Shown here one piece after another: positions 52,361-60,494 of a stretch of DNA of 63,782 nucleotides; positions within the stretch are counted from its first letter, which is position 1, and the number at the start of each line of letters is the position of its first letter. Below the pieces are notes generated by a model, which ran no database searches, was not told where the DNA came from, and saw only the letters and a program-made list of their open reading frames with translations. The stretch is from Desulfosudis sp034189195. Lineage in GTDB: Bacteria; Desulfobacterota; Desulfobacteria; Desulfobacterales; Desulfosudaceae. The translations under genes were made by a program, and so were the position numbers. The stretch spans positions 1 through 63,782 of the forward strand of contig JAXHVI010000241.1 of the NCBI GenBank assembly GCA_034189195.1, read 5' to 3'.

Positions 52361-52860
52361 CTTACTCTTTCTCTTACTCTTACTCTTAATCGTGACCTAA
52401 AAAGAGGAGGGAAGTAGGGAAAGATGGAAGGCACTCATTATGAAGGCTGTTTTTGACCATGAAAAACTGAGGGTTTATCAGGCATCAATTGATTTTATCG
52501 TTCGGGTGCAAGAGATCATGAATAGTACTCCTAAACGATACGCTGTGTATGATCAACTTGATCGTGCATCAACCTCAATCGCCTTGAATATTGCCGAGGG
52601 TAACGGGAAGTTATTGCCCAGAGATCGATGCAGATTCCTGGATATCGCCCGCGGATCTGCCCTTGAATGTGCAGCAGCCCTGGATATTCTGGTGGCCAAG
52701 GGTATTTTAAGCAAGGAGCAAATCGAGGGAGACAAACAAATGCTTCAGGAAATAGTGTCCATGCTGATCGATCTGGTTAAAAATTTCTTACCGGACCGGC
52801 TTGGTGAGTCACAAGCTGATTATGGGGAAGATTGTGAGTAAGAGTAAGAGTAAGAGTAAG
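52361..52860. mobile_element. 500-base inverted-repeat-bounded unit carrying a four-helix-bundle gene
   Basis: A left arm of 25 bases (52361-52385, CTTACT then repeated CTCTTA-type hexamers) and a right arm of 25 bases (52836-52860) are reverse complements at 24 of 25 positions. Between them is one ORF on the plus strand (52440-52841), whose TAA stop lies inside the right arm. The unit sits between trpG and trpD, with 13 bases to trpG and about 50 to trpD. The arms share the MTCKTR hexamer with solo hairpins at 24511, 33869 and 47158. No transposase is present, so mobility is inferred from structure. Confidence 0.6.
52440..52841 (+). CDS. Four-helix-bundle protein (S23/avd-like, TIGR02436 family)
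   Basis: A 133-residue, all-helical protein of the TIGR02436 / 23S rRNA intervening-sequence protein family: FDHEKLRVYQASIDFIVRV, DQLDRASTSIALNIAEGNGK, RFLDIARGSALECAAALDIL are near-consensus, so the gene looks functional. Relatives form pentameric barrels (avd of diversity-generating retroelements) or are encoded in rRNA insertions; their function as orphans is unknown. It interrupts the trp operon, yet reads in the same direction and would keep co-transcription. It is flanked by hexamer inverted repeats and has no reverse transcriptase or template repeat nearby. Confidence 0.92.
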   Translation: MKAVFDHEKLRVYQASIDFIVRVQEIMNSTPKRYAVYDQLDRASTSIALNIAEGNGKLLPRDRCRFLDIARGSALECAAALDILVAKGILSKEQIEGDKQMLQEIVSMLIDLVKNFLPDRLGESQADYGEDCE

Positions 52861-52912
52861 AAAAAAAATAAAAGAGTTTTTACAGATATAAATAACCACG
52901 CGGAGGAAAATT

Positions 52913-53932
52913 ATGTTTTCACAAACACTTTCCAGGATCATTAATAAAAAAGACCTTTCACGGGAGGAGATGGACGGGGTTTTCTCCGATATCTTTTCCG
53001 GCAATCTCACGGATGCCCAGATCGGGGCCTTTATAGCGGCCCTGGCCACCAAGGGGGAGACCTTTGAGGAACTGGCCGGGGCCGCCGGGGCCATGCGCCG
53101 GAAAGCCACCCGCATTCAGGCTGCCTCGCCTGTTGTGGTGGACACCTGCGGCACCGGCGGGGACGGGGCCCACACGTTTAACATCTCCACCACATCGGCC
53201 TTTGTAGTGGCCGGGGCCGGAATCTGCGTGGCCAAGCACGGCAACCGGTCGGTGTCCAGCAAGTGCGGCAGCGCCGATGTGCTGGAGGCCCTGGGCGTGA
53301 AGCTGGACACTCAGCCGGAAGTGGCCGAGGAAGCGGTCAATGAAATCGGCATCGGTTTTCTGTTTGCCCCGCTGTTTCACGGCGCCATGAAATATGCCAT
53401 CGGGCCCAGAAAAGAGCTGGGGGTGCGCACCATCTTCAACATGCTGGGCCCCCTGACCAACCCGGCGGCGGCCAACTGCCAGGTACTGGGCGTGTTCGCG
53501 CCACAGCTCACCGAAATGTTTGCCGACGCCCTCAACCTGCTGGGTGCAAAAAGGGCTTTTGTGGTTCACGGCCACGACGGTCTGGATGAAATTTCGGTGT
53601 GCGCGTCCACCCGAGTCTCTGAGTTGAACGATGGCCGGGTGCAGACCTACGATATTTCCCCGGAGCACTTTTTTGAGGACCGGGCCAAACCCGAAGAGAT
53701 GGCCGGGGGCACGCCTTCTGAAAACGCGCAAATCACCCGGCACATTCTTTCCGGAAAAGAAAAAGGCGCCAAAAGAAACGTGGTGGTGATCAATGCCGGG
53801 GCCGCCCTGGTGGCCGCTGGCAAAGCCGAAGACCTGAAAGCGGGCGTGGCCCTTGCCGGCCGGATTATTGACAGCGGCAAGGCCCAAGAGAAGCTGGAAC
53901 AACTGATTGAATTTACCAAATCCAACGGATAA
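52913..53932 (+). CDS. trpD: Anthranilate phosphoribosyltransferase
   Basis: Joins anthranilate to PRPP. In 339 residues it shows the helical N-terminal domain, the PRPP loop VDTCGTGGDGAHTFNISTT (about 76), AKHGNRSVSSKCGSADVLEALG, the anthranilate-side GIGFLFAPLFHGAMK and GPRKELGVRTIFNMLGPLTNPA, and HGHDGLDEIS. Complete and typical. It starts after a strong GGAGG site that follows the inserted unit, and ends 4 bases before trpC. Confidence 0.97.
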   Translation: MFSQTLSRIINKKDLSREEMDGVFSDIFSGNLTDAQIGAFIAALATKGETFEELAGAAGAMRRKATRIQAASPVVVDTCGTGGDGAHTFNISTTSAFVVAGAGICVAKHGNRSVSSKCGSADVLEALGVKLDTQPEVAEEAVNEIGIGFLFAPLFHGAMKYAIGPRKELGVRTIFNMLGPLTNPAAANCQVLGVFAPQLTEMFADALNLLGAKRAFVVHGHDGLDEISVCASTRVSELNDGRVQTYDISPEHFFEDRAKPEEMAGGTPSENAQITRHILSGKEKGAKRNVVVINAGAALVAAGKAEDLKAGVALAGRIIDSGKAQEKLEQLIEFTKSNG

Positions 53933-53936
53933 CGGA

Positions 53937-54728
53937 ATGGCCGACATTCTGACACGAATCGTACAGACAAAAACCGAAGCAGTCGCAGCGGCCCGGCTTC
54001 GCGTACCGGAAGCCGAGCTCAAGGCCATGGCCGCGGACCGGGATTCAAAAAGACCCTTTACCGAAAACCTGCGACAGGCCCATGTACAGGGCGGGACTGG
54101 CATCATCGCGGAGATCAAGCGGGCCTCGCCTTCCAGGGGAATCATTCGGGCCGATCTGGATCCTGCCGACTGTGCCGCAAAATACGAGGCCGGCGGAGCC
54201 GCGGCGATTTCGGTGCTCACCGACGCGCCCTACTTCAAAGGTTCCCTTTCCGACCTGAAGCAGGCCCGCAAGGCCTGTTCCCTGCCGGTGTTAAGAAAAG
54301 AGTTTATTCTCAGCGACTACCAGGTTTACGAGTCAGCGGCAGCCGGGGCCGATGCCGTGCTCCTGATCGTAAGGATTCTGACCCAAACCATGCTGTCCGA
54401 CCTTATCGGCCTGTGCAGGGCGCTGGGCCTGGACACACTGGTGGAAATCCACGATGAAAATGACCTTGAGGCCGCCACAAACGCAGGCGCCAAACTGATC
54501 GGCATCAACAACCGGAACCTGAAAACCTTTAAAACCGACATTGCCGTGGCCACCCGGCTGGTTTCAGATTTCGGGCCGGACCAGGTGCCGGTGGCGGCCA
54601 GCGGCATTGGATCACGGGAAGATATCGGGCGGACAAAAGCGGCCGGTATTCATAACTTTCTGATCGGCGAAAGCCTTGTCCGGGCCAAAGATACGGTGAG
54701 CTTTCTGAAACAGCTTTTAACGGATTAA
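53937..54728 (+). CDS. trpC: Indole-3-glycerol-phosphate synthase
   Basis: TIM-barrel enzyme, 263 residues, converting CdRP to indole-3-glycerol phosphate. Blocks: IIAEIKRASPSRGII (catalytic Lys, about 59), ISVLTDAPYFKGSLSDL, LPVLRKEFILSDYQVYE, ADAVLLIVRIL, DTLVEIHDENDLE, IGINNRNLKTF and PVAASGIGSREDI. Complete. The start at 53937 is used as it lies just after the trpD stop and fits the family N-terminus; an earlier in-frame start overlaps trpD. Confidence 0.96.
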   Translation: MADILTRIVQTKTEAVAAARLRVPEAELKAMAADRDSKRPFTENLRQAHVQGGTGIIAEIKRASPSRGIIRADLDPADCAAKYEAGGAAAISVLTDAPYFKGSLSDLKQARKACSLPVLRKEFILSDYQVYESAAAGADAVLLIVRILTQTMLSDLIGLCRALGLDTLVEIHDENDLEAATNAGAKLIGINNRNLKTFKTDIAVATRLVSDFGPDQVPVAASGIGSREDIGRTKAAGIHNFLIGESLVRAKDTVSFLKQLLTD

Positions 54729-54761
54729 AACGGGGCCGTAAGGCATGCGGCCCTATGGGCT

Positions 54762-55008
54762 GCGAGCGAAGAGCACGAAGAAATGGATTTTGACAGCTTA
54801 CCAAACAAGGTCATAGGATGTGCGATTAACGTGCATCGTTCTCTTGGCCCCGGATTGCTTGAGTCGGCATATGAACAGTGCCTGGCACATGAACTGACTT
54901 TAAACGGTATCAAATTTCAGCTTTAACGTAAAACTGCTCAGGGACGGCATCCGGCGTTTTATACGATAAAATCTTCGTGAGCTCCGTGCCCTTCGTGTGC
55001 TTCGTGTG
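54762..55008. repeat. CTTCGTG-type inverted repeats bracketing the GxxExxY relic
   Basis: On the left, GCGAAGAGCACGAAG (54766-54780). On the right, CTTCGTG AGCTCCGTG CCCTTCGTG TGCTTCGTG runs from 54973 to 55006. The left arm matches the reverse complement of the right (CACGAAG units). Together they enclose the GxxExxY relic in the trpC-trpF gap. Confidence 0.6.
54783..54969 (+). pseudogene. Decayed GxxExxY-family gene
   Basis: The frame from 54783 reads MDFDSLPNKVIGCAINVHRS, then LGPGLLESAYEQCLAHEL, which holds the name-giving GLLESAY motif (GxxExxY, about residues 24-30), and stops at 54926 after 47 codons. Shifted by one base, 54928-54969 reads VKLLRDGIRRFIR and stop, like the C-terminus of this family. 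The 70 or so central residues are missing, so an internal deletion has joined the two ends. GxxExxY proteins are about 125-130 residues and of unknown function. Confidence 0.75.
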
Positions 55009-55025
55009 TAAGAACAGATAAAATT

Positions 55026-55709
55026 ATGGAAACAAAACTCAACATACCCCAAATCAAGATCTGCGGCATTACCACGCCGGCGCAGGCCGGGCAGTGCGCG
55101 GACCTGGGCGCGGATGCCATTGGCTGCGTGTTTTTTGCAAAAAGTCCGCGCAATCTCAGCGACAAACAGGCAGAGGAAATCTGCGCGGCTGTGGCCGGCA
55201 ATATTCAGACTGTGGGGGTGTTTGTCAACGCATCCTATGAAGCCATCATGGAAAAGGTGGATTTCTGCGGTTTGAGCTGCGTACAGCTCCACGGCGCCGA
55301 ACCGCCGGAGCTGGTGACCCGGCTGCGCCGCCAGGGACTTATCGTGATCAAAGCCCTGTTCGGTTCAAGACCGCCGAACCTCAATGCGGCCCCGCTCTAC
55401 CAGACGGCTTCAGCGTTTCTGGCCGAATGCGGTTCCGGCGTTCTTCCCGGCGGCAACGCCAAAACCTGGAACTGGGCCGACACAGGACCGGTGGCCCGGC
55501 AGGGTCCCCTGGTGCTGGCCGGCGGTCTGTCGCCGGAAAACATCGCTGAGGCGCTTTTGGCGGCCCTGCCCGATGCCGTAGATGTCAGTTCCGGCGTGGA
55601 AGCCGCGCCCGGCATCAAAGACATGGACAAAATCGCTTTATTTATAAACAACATAAAACAGACCGTTTCCGGCACAAGCCCGGGAAAACCCTTAAGGAGG
55701 ATATTCTGA
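55026..55709 (+). CDS. trpF: Phosphoribosylanthranilate isomerase
   Basis: 227-residue TIM-barrel isomerase (PRA to CdRP). The catalytic cysteine is in KICGITTPAQA (about 13), with GADAIGCVFFAKSPRNLS, VGVFVNASYEAIM, CVQLHGAEPPELV and LAGGLSPENIAEAL, and the catalytic Asp region in DVSSGVEAAPGIKD. Complete, with a tail of about 15 residues past the family end. It ends in a TGATG overlap with trpB and lies after the GxxExxY relic. Confidence 0.95.
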   Translation: METKLNIPQIKICGITTPAQAGQCADLGADAIGCVFFAKSPRNLSDKQAEEICAAVAGNIQTVGVFVNASYEAIMEKVDFCGLSCVQLHGAEPPELVTRLRRQGLIVIKALFGSRPPNLNAAPLYQTASAFLAECGSGVLPGGNAKTWNWADTGPVARQGPLVLAGGLSPENIAEALLAALPDAVDVSSGVEAAPGIKDMDKIALFINNIKQTVSGTSPGKPLRRIF

Positions 55710-56929
55710 TGCGTTCCCATGTTTCACACCAGACGCCGGTGACTGCCCGCCCGGACACGACCGGTCATTTTGAGCAGTACGGCGGCATGTACCTTGCCGA
55801 GACCCTGATGCCGGCGGTTCTGGAACTGGACGAAAAGCGGCGCCAGATCATGTTTGACCCGGCGTTTAAAAAAGAGCTGGGGGACCTGCTGGCCGACTAC
55901 GTGGGCCGGCCAACGCCCCTGTTTTTCGCCAAACGGCTGACGGCCCACCTGGGCGGGGCCGCCATCTACCTGAAGCGGGAGGACCTGGCCCATACCGGGG
56001 CCCACAAGATCAACAACACCATCGGCCAGGCGTTGCTTGCCAAATGGATGGGGAAAAACCGGGTGATCGCCGAGACCGGGGCCGGCCAGCACGGCGTGGC
56101 CACGGCCACGGCCGCGGCCCTGCTGAACATGACCTGTGAAGTCTTTATGGGGGTTGAGGATATTCAGCGCCAGGCCCCCAACGTGATGCGGATGAAGCTG
56201 CTGGGCGCCACGGTGACACCGGTGGACTCGGGTTCCGGCACGTTGAAGGACGCCATGAACGAGGCCCTGCGCCACTGGGTGGCCCGGGTGCGGGACACCT
56301 TTTACGTGATCGGGTCCGTGGCCGGCCCCCATCCCTACCCGGTGATGGTCCGCGACTTTCAGAGAATCATCGGCGATGAGACCCGGCGCCAGATTCTGGA
56401 GGTCACGGGCCGACTGCCGAACCTGCTGGTGGCCTGCGTGGGCGGCGGCAGCAACGCCCTGGGAATTTTTTATCCGTTTCTTTCCGACGCCGTGGAGATG
56501 GTGGGCGTGGAGGCGGGCGGCGAAGGTCTTGACACCAATCGCCACGCCGCCACCCTGAACCGGGGGGTGACCGGCGTGCTGCACGGCTCAAAGTCCTATG
56601 TGCTTCAGGACCGGTTCGGCCAGATCGCGCCGGTGCATTCGGTTTCCGCCGGCCTGGACTATCCGGGCGTGGGGCCGGAACACGCTTTTTTAAAGGACAC
56701 AGGCCGGGTCCGATATACGGCCATCGACGATAAAGAGGCCATGGCCGCCTTTCACCTGCTCTGCCGTACCGAGGGCATCATTCCGGCCCTGGAAAGCTCC
56801 CATGCCGTTGCCTGCGCCATCAAGGAAGCGCCCGGGCGGCCCAAAACAGACATTCTCATCGTCAACCTCTCCGGAAGGGGCGACAAAGACCTGGGAATCG
56901 TATCATCCGTCATGGAAAAGGAGAAATAG
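55709..56929 (+). CDS. trpB: Tryptophan synthase beta chain
   Basis: 406-residue PLP enzyme forming tryptophan from indole and serine. It begins with GHFEQYGGMYLAETLMPAV, PLP lysine in HTGAHKINNTIGQAL (about 94), ETGAGQHGVATATAAAL, CVGGGSNALG (PLP phosphate) and the late LESSHAVA and LSGRGDKD. This is the TrpB1 form that pairs with TrpA. It overlaps the trpF stop by one base and has AAGGAGG 8 bases before the ATG. Confidence 0.98.
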   Translation: MRSHVSHQTPVTARPDTTGHFEQYGGMYLAETLMPAVLELDEKRRQIMFDPAFKKELGDLLADYVGRPTPLFFAKRLTAHLGGAAIYLKREDLAHTGAHKINNTIGQALLAKWMGKNRVIAETGAGQHGVATATAAALLNMTCEVFMGVEDIQRQAPNVMRMKLLGATVTPVDSGSGTLKDAMNEALRHWVARVRDTFYVIGSVAGPHPYPVMVRDFQRIIGDETRRQILEVTGRLPNLLVACVGGGSNALGIFYPFLSDAVEMVGVEAGGEGLDTNRHAATLNRGVTGVLHGSKSYVLQDRFGQIAPVHSVSAGLDYPGVGPEHAFLKDTGRVRYTAIDDKEAMAAFHLLCRTEGIIPALESSHAVACAIKEAPGRPKTDILIVNLSGRGDKDLGIVSSVMEKEK

Positions 56930-56932
56930 GCC

Positions 56933-57730
56933 ATGAACCGCATTGCTGAAACATTTAACCGCCTGGCAGCGAAAAAAGAAAAGGCCCTGGTGGGGTTTGT
57001 CACCGCCGGAGACCCGGCCATTGAAACCTCCGAAGCCATTATCAGGGCCATGTGCGAAGCCGGTATCGATATCCTGGAGCTGGGCGTGCCCTTTTCAGAC
57101 CCCACGGCCGACGGGCCGGTGATCCAGCGCTCTTCCCAGCGGGCCCTTGCCAATGGAACAACCCTGCAGACCGTTTTTGAAATGACGGCCACCTTGCGCA
57201 AAACATTCCAGGGTCCGATCATCCTGTTTTCCTACTACAACCCTATCTTCCGGTATGGGGCGGAAAACTTTTACCGTGACGCGAAACAGGCCGGGGCTGA
57301 CGGGGTCCTGGTGGTGGACCTGCCGCCCGAAGAGTCGGCGGAACTCACTTCCTGCTGGAAGGGAGACGATTTTGCCCTGATCCGGCTGCTGGCCCCAACC
57401 ACGCCGGACGGGCGTATCGGGGCCATAGCGGCGTCGGCTTCCGGGTTTCTCTACCTTGTTTCCATGACCGGGGTCACCGGCAGTACCGGCCTGGACACCA
57501 CCCACATCGCCGACCTGTGCGCAAAAGTTCAACGCCACACCGCGCTTCCCATCTGTGTGGGTTTTGGCGTGAGCACCGCCGATGACGTGGCCAAAATCGC
57601 GCGACATGCCGACGGCGTGGTCATCGGCAGCGCCTTTGAGCGGCTGATCGAAGAGAATATCGACAGCCCCGATATCGCGAATATCCTTGCCGGGCGGACA
57701 AAAGCCTACAAGGCGGCAACGAGAATGTGA
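56933..57730 (+). CDS. trpA: Tryptophan synthase alpha chain
   Basis: 265-residue TIM-barrel subunit that cleaves indole-3-glycerol phosphate. Blocks: LVGFVTAGDPAIETS, DILELGVPFSDPTADGPVIQ (catalytic Glu), FSYYNPIFRYGAENFY, GVLVVDLPPEES (catalytic Asp), LLAPTTPDGRI, LYLVSMTGVTGST and ICVGFGVSTADDVA. It is complete and starts 3 bases after trpB. It is the last gene of the trp operon and ends shortly before a strong terminator. Confidence 0.97.
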   Translation: MNRIAETFNRLAAKKEKALVGFVTAGDPAIETSEAIIRAMCEAGIDILELGVPFSDPTADGPVIQRSSQRALANGTTLQTVFEMTATLRKTFQGPIILFSYYNPIFRYGAENFYRDAKQAGADGVLVVDLPPEESAELTSCWKGDDFALIRLLAPTTPDGRIGAIAASASGFLYLVSMTGVTGSTGLDTTHIADLCAKVQRHTALPICVGFGVSTADDVAKIARHADGVVIGSAFERLIEENIDSPDIANILAGRTKAYKAATRM

Positions 57731-57749
57731 TGAGATGAAAACTGCCTGA

Positions 57750-57792
57750 AACAAAAGAGGCCTGAGGGGAAATTCCCCAGGCCTCTTTTGTT
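57750..57792. terminator. Bidirectional terminator between trpA and sufB
   Basis: A nearly perfect palindrome: AACAAAAGAGGCCTG pairs with CAGGCCTCTTTTGTT and the inner GGGGAA with TTCCCC. Each side has a short T-rich flank, so it can stop both the trp operon (plus) and the converging suf operon (minus). Confidence 0.88.
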
Positions 57793-57812
57793 ATTCAAAT
57801 CGGAATCGATCT

Positions 57813-58733
57813 TTATTTCAGGAACCCCTTGAGTATCGTGTCCTCGGCTTCCTTTTCCGAAAGCCCCAGCGACATAAGCTTTAAAAGCTGCTGGGATTCA
57901 AGCCGTCCGATGGCCGCCTCGTGAACGAGCTGCGCGTGTTCGCAAAAAGCCCCGATTCTCGGCGTGGATATCACCACGGCGTTGTCCATGATGATGGCGT
58001 CACACTGGATATGCCCGCGGCACCGGCTGTAGCCGTCCAGATTGAACAAAAATTCCTGCCGGGAATTTCCCCGCGCCACGGAGCGGGATATCACCTGGGC
58101 CGAGGCATCTTCGCCGTTGATGCGAATATCAATGCCCGAAGCCGCCTTCTGTGAAAAATCCGTGAGCAGCCGTTCCGTGATGACAAGCTTTGCCCGGTCG
58201 GCCAGGGTGATTTCGGTGTCGCGCCGGGTGTCGTCCACGCCCATGATCTGAACCAGTTCCAGCTCGACGACGGCGCCATCCTCCGCGTGAATGACGGTTT
58301 TGGGGTTGAGCACGCGTTTGCCCGTGCCCGGGCCCTCTCCATAATGCTTTTCAACGTAGCGGATCCGCGCGCCCTTGCGAATAAAGAATTCGTGTACGCC
58401 GTCGTGCTGCTCCGTTTCGCCGCCCGCGTTGTGAATGCCGCACCCCGCCACAATCAGCACGTCCGCGCCTTCACCTATTTCAAACGTGTTGTATACCACG
58501 TCCTTCATGCCCTCGGCGGAAAGAATAACGGGGATGTGAACGCTCTCGCCTTTTGTTCCAGGTTTTACAAGAATGTCGATGCCCGGTTTATCCGTTTTCG
58601 TCACAATGTCGATATTGGCGGTGGTGTTGCGCTGCACGCCCTCTCCGTTGCGACGAATATTGTAAGCGCCTTTGGGCACATCGTGCAGGTCGGCGACCTT
58701 TTCCAGCAGTTGTTTGTCAAGCGCACTCAGCAT
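57813..58733 (-). CDS. sufB: SufB/SufD-family Fe-S scaffold, minimal (SmsB-like)
   Basis: A 306-residue SufBD-core protein with a parallel beta-helix: GESVHIPVILSAEGMKDVVYNTF, DVLIVAGCGIHNAGG, IRYVEKHYGEG, VELELVQIMGVDD, AKLVITERLLTDFSQKA, FLFNLDGYSRCRGHIQCDAIIMDN and IGAFCEHAQLVHEAAIGRL. It is much shorter than E. coli SufB (about 495) and lacks its N-terminal domain. The start at 58733 has GAGGAGAGG ahead and overlaps sufC by 17 bases. With SufC it forms a two-gene Fe-S assembly system found in anaerobes and archaea. No SufS, SufU or SufD is nearby. Confidence 0.9.
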   Translation of the reverse strand: MLSALDKQLLEKVADLHDVPKGAYNIRRNGEGVQRNTTANIDIVTKTDKPGIDILVKPGTKGESVHIPVILSAEGMKDVVYNTFEIGEGADVLIVAGCGIHNAGGETEQHDGVHEFFIRKGARIRYVEKHYGEGPGTGKRVLNPKTVIHAEDGAVVELELVQIMGVDDTRRDTEITLADRAKLVITERLLTDFSQKAASGIDIRINGEDASAQVISRSVARGNSRQEFLFNLDGYSRCRGHIQCDAIIMDNAVVISTPRIGAFCEHAQLVHEAAIGRLESQQLLKLMSLGLSEKEAEDTILKGFLK

Positions 58734-59454
58734 GAGCCTCTCCTCTCTTTCCACAGTTTTGCCGGCAGCGGCAGCTCGCTTCTGAATTATTGGATGTGAG
58801 GATTATGTCGCGCGGCACGGGAGCAAGACGCCCTTCCTTTATGAGCAGTATGTCGTCGGCCAGCTCCAGAATGCGCTCCTGATGGGATATGATCACGATG
58901 GTGGTGTCGGATTTCCCGTGCATCTCGCGGAACGTATCGGCCAGCTTCTGAAAACTCCACAGGTCGATGCCCGCTTCCGGCTCATCGAACACCGCGAGCC
59001 TCAGGCGACGGGCCAGCACCGTCGCGATCTCGATACGCTTGGCCTCGCCGCCCGAAAGGGTGGCGTCGGCATCCCGCTCCAGGTACTCCTGGGCGCACAG
59101 TCCCACGCTGTAAAGCATGTCACAGATGCCCGCCTTGTTTCGGCTGCCGTCGGCGAGCTTGATCAGATCCCGCACCTTGATGCCCTTGAAACGGGGCGGG
59201 TGCTGAAAGGCATAACCGATGCCGAGCCCGGCCCGCTGGGTGATGTCCATATCCGTAATATCCTGCCCGTCAAGCAGTATTCGTCCCGCCGTGGGCTGCT
59301 GCAGCCCCATGATGATACGGGCCAGAGACGACTTGCCGCTGCCGTTCGGGCCTGTAACGGCATAAATTTTTCTGTTCTGCAATGTGACGCTGACGCCGTC
59401 CAGTACCGCACGGCCATCGTCCAGACGCAGGGTGATGTCCTTGAGCTCCAGCAT
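58717..59454 (-). CDS. sufC: SufC Fe-S assembly ATPase (ABC-type)
   Basis: A 245-residue SufC-type ABC ATPase: Walker A GPNGSGKSSL (about 36), the Q-loop with YAFQHPPRFKGIKV, the signature LSGGEAKRIEIA, Walker B LAVFDEPEAGIDL and the H-loop IVIISHQERIL. Such proteins drive conformational change in SufB/SufD and do not transport. The start at 59454 follows AAGGAG 10 bases earlier. It is first in the sufCB operon; any promoter lies in the gap 59455-59834. Confidence 0.95.
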   Translation of the reverse strand: MLELKDITLRLDDGRAVLDGVSVTLQNRKIYAVTGPNGSGKSSLARIIMGLQQPTAGRILLDGQDITDMDITQRAGLGIGYAFQHPPRFKGIKVRDLIKLADGSRNKAGICDMLYSVGLCAQEYLERDADATLSGGEAKRIEIATVLARRLRLAVFDEPEAGIDLWSFQKLADTFREMHGKSDTTIVIISHQERILELADDILLIKEGRLAPVPRDIILTSNNSEASCRCRQNCGKRGEAHAECA

Positions 59455-59834
59455 TTTTTTGTTTCTCCTTTTTTTACCGCACCACAATTCAGTCCCATTC
59501 AGACCAACCGGCTAACCATCAGGAGGATCAAAAAGCCATCAACCGTGCGCCAATGACTTTGAAATACGCCGTCACCGGACAGAGGACAGGATTTTCATGG
59601 TCCGATCAGCCGGACGTGGTTTGAAAAGGAGTATAACATAAAACCTGAATTTTGCACGTAACTTCCCGCAAACAGCCTTTCGGCCGAATAAAAATCAATC
59701 GACGGCAGACATTCTCGCCTGCCGGTTCACATTTCGGTCACCTTCAAGCCGCGCCCATTAAGCATCCGGGCGGCGGCCAAGTCCAATAACTTCTTTTTTT
59801 ATTGTTCATATCGTGCAAATTTTTTTTGCTCGTT
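59455..59834. other. Gap upstream of sufC
   Basis: About 380 bases without a supported gene. AT-rich in part; contains the sufC upstream region. I see no clear Rrf2/IscR-type palindrome, terminator or RNA. Confidence 0.4.
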
Positions 59835-60388
59835 TTACGCAATAGCAAAATTCTGCCGCCAACCGCCATCTTCCGACCATGCTTTTGGTTTGTTCCGGGC
59901 CTCATCCAGAAAATTGAGAAAGTGAATCATCAACGGGGTTCCGGCGTCATGGATCGAATATTCCACCTTGTTTCCACCGTGGTGCCGATACTGATGGCTA
60001 TCCGGCCATAATACAAATCAAGCTGCTTCCAGATCCGCTCCCGTAAAACACTCATGACCGTCAAAAGAGATTTGCCCCGGTTGGTCCCCATGCTGTCGAC
60101 ATACCGCCAGAACGTGCCGACCACAGGCAATTTCTCCAACCTGAAAAATCCGCAACGCATGGCATCCAGTTGAACATATGCAAAATGACAGATGCGGTTA
60201 AACCCTATAAACAGCAGCATCAGAATACCGACCGCCATCGAATAATGACCCAGCTTGGGATCGCGACGAGGCGCGATATAGGCTGAGTCAAAAATTTTTT
60301 CAAAATTGACCAAATCCAAAAATTTGATCAGCCCCAACAACCAGCCAAATTCAGGTGGCAATTTACAACCTCTGATGCCCGGACAAAA
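59835..60388 (-). pseudogene. IS1380-like transposase fragment with a foreign C-terminal scrap
   Basis: The minus frame from 60388 reads CPGIRGCKLPPEFGWLLGLI, then PRRDPKLGHYSMAVGILML, FWRYVDSMGTNRGKSLL and ISIGTTVETRW, the N-terminal part of IS1380-family DDE transposases (the aspartate of the usual DTTVET has become G). It leaves the family after GTTVET and stops at 59930. In another frame, 59970 to 59835 encodes a different scrap (YSIHDAGTPLMIHFLNFLDE and on). So an IS remnant is joined to the end of another gene; neither is functional. No inverted terminal repeats are identified. Confidence 0.7.
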
Positions 60389-60494
60389 CTAAAGCGGCTT
60401 TATCCGAAACTATAAGTGTTACATGGTACTAGAATAATCGCGGATTTTGGGCCTTATCTTTCTTGTTGCTTGACGCCGCTTCCCTTTTATCCGG

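Noticed and set aside
52361..52860. Diversity-generating retroelement (four-helix gene as avd)
   Set aside because: No reverse transcriptase, template repeat or variable-repeat target gene lies nearby.
52353..52862. CRISPR array from TTACTC repeats
   Set aside because: The repeats are 6 bases long, contiguous, without spacers, and in inverted arms; no cas genes are present.
54731..54753. Terminator after trpC
   Set aside because: GGGCCG/CGGCCC can pair but there is no T-run and the operon continues with trpF.
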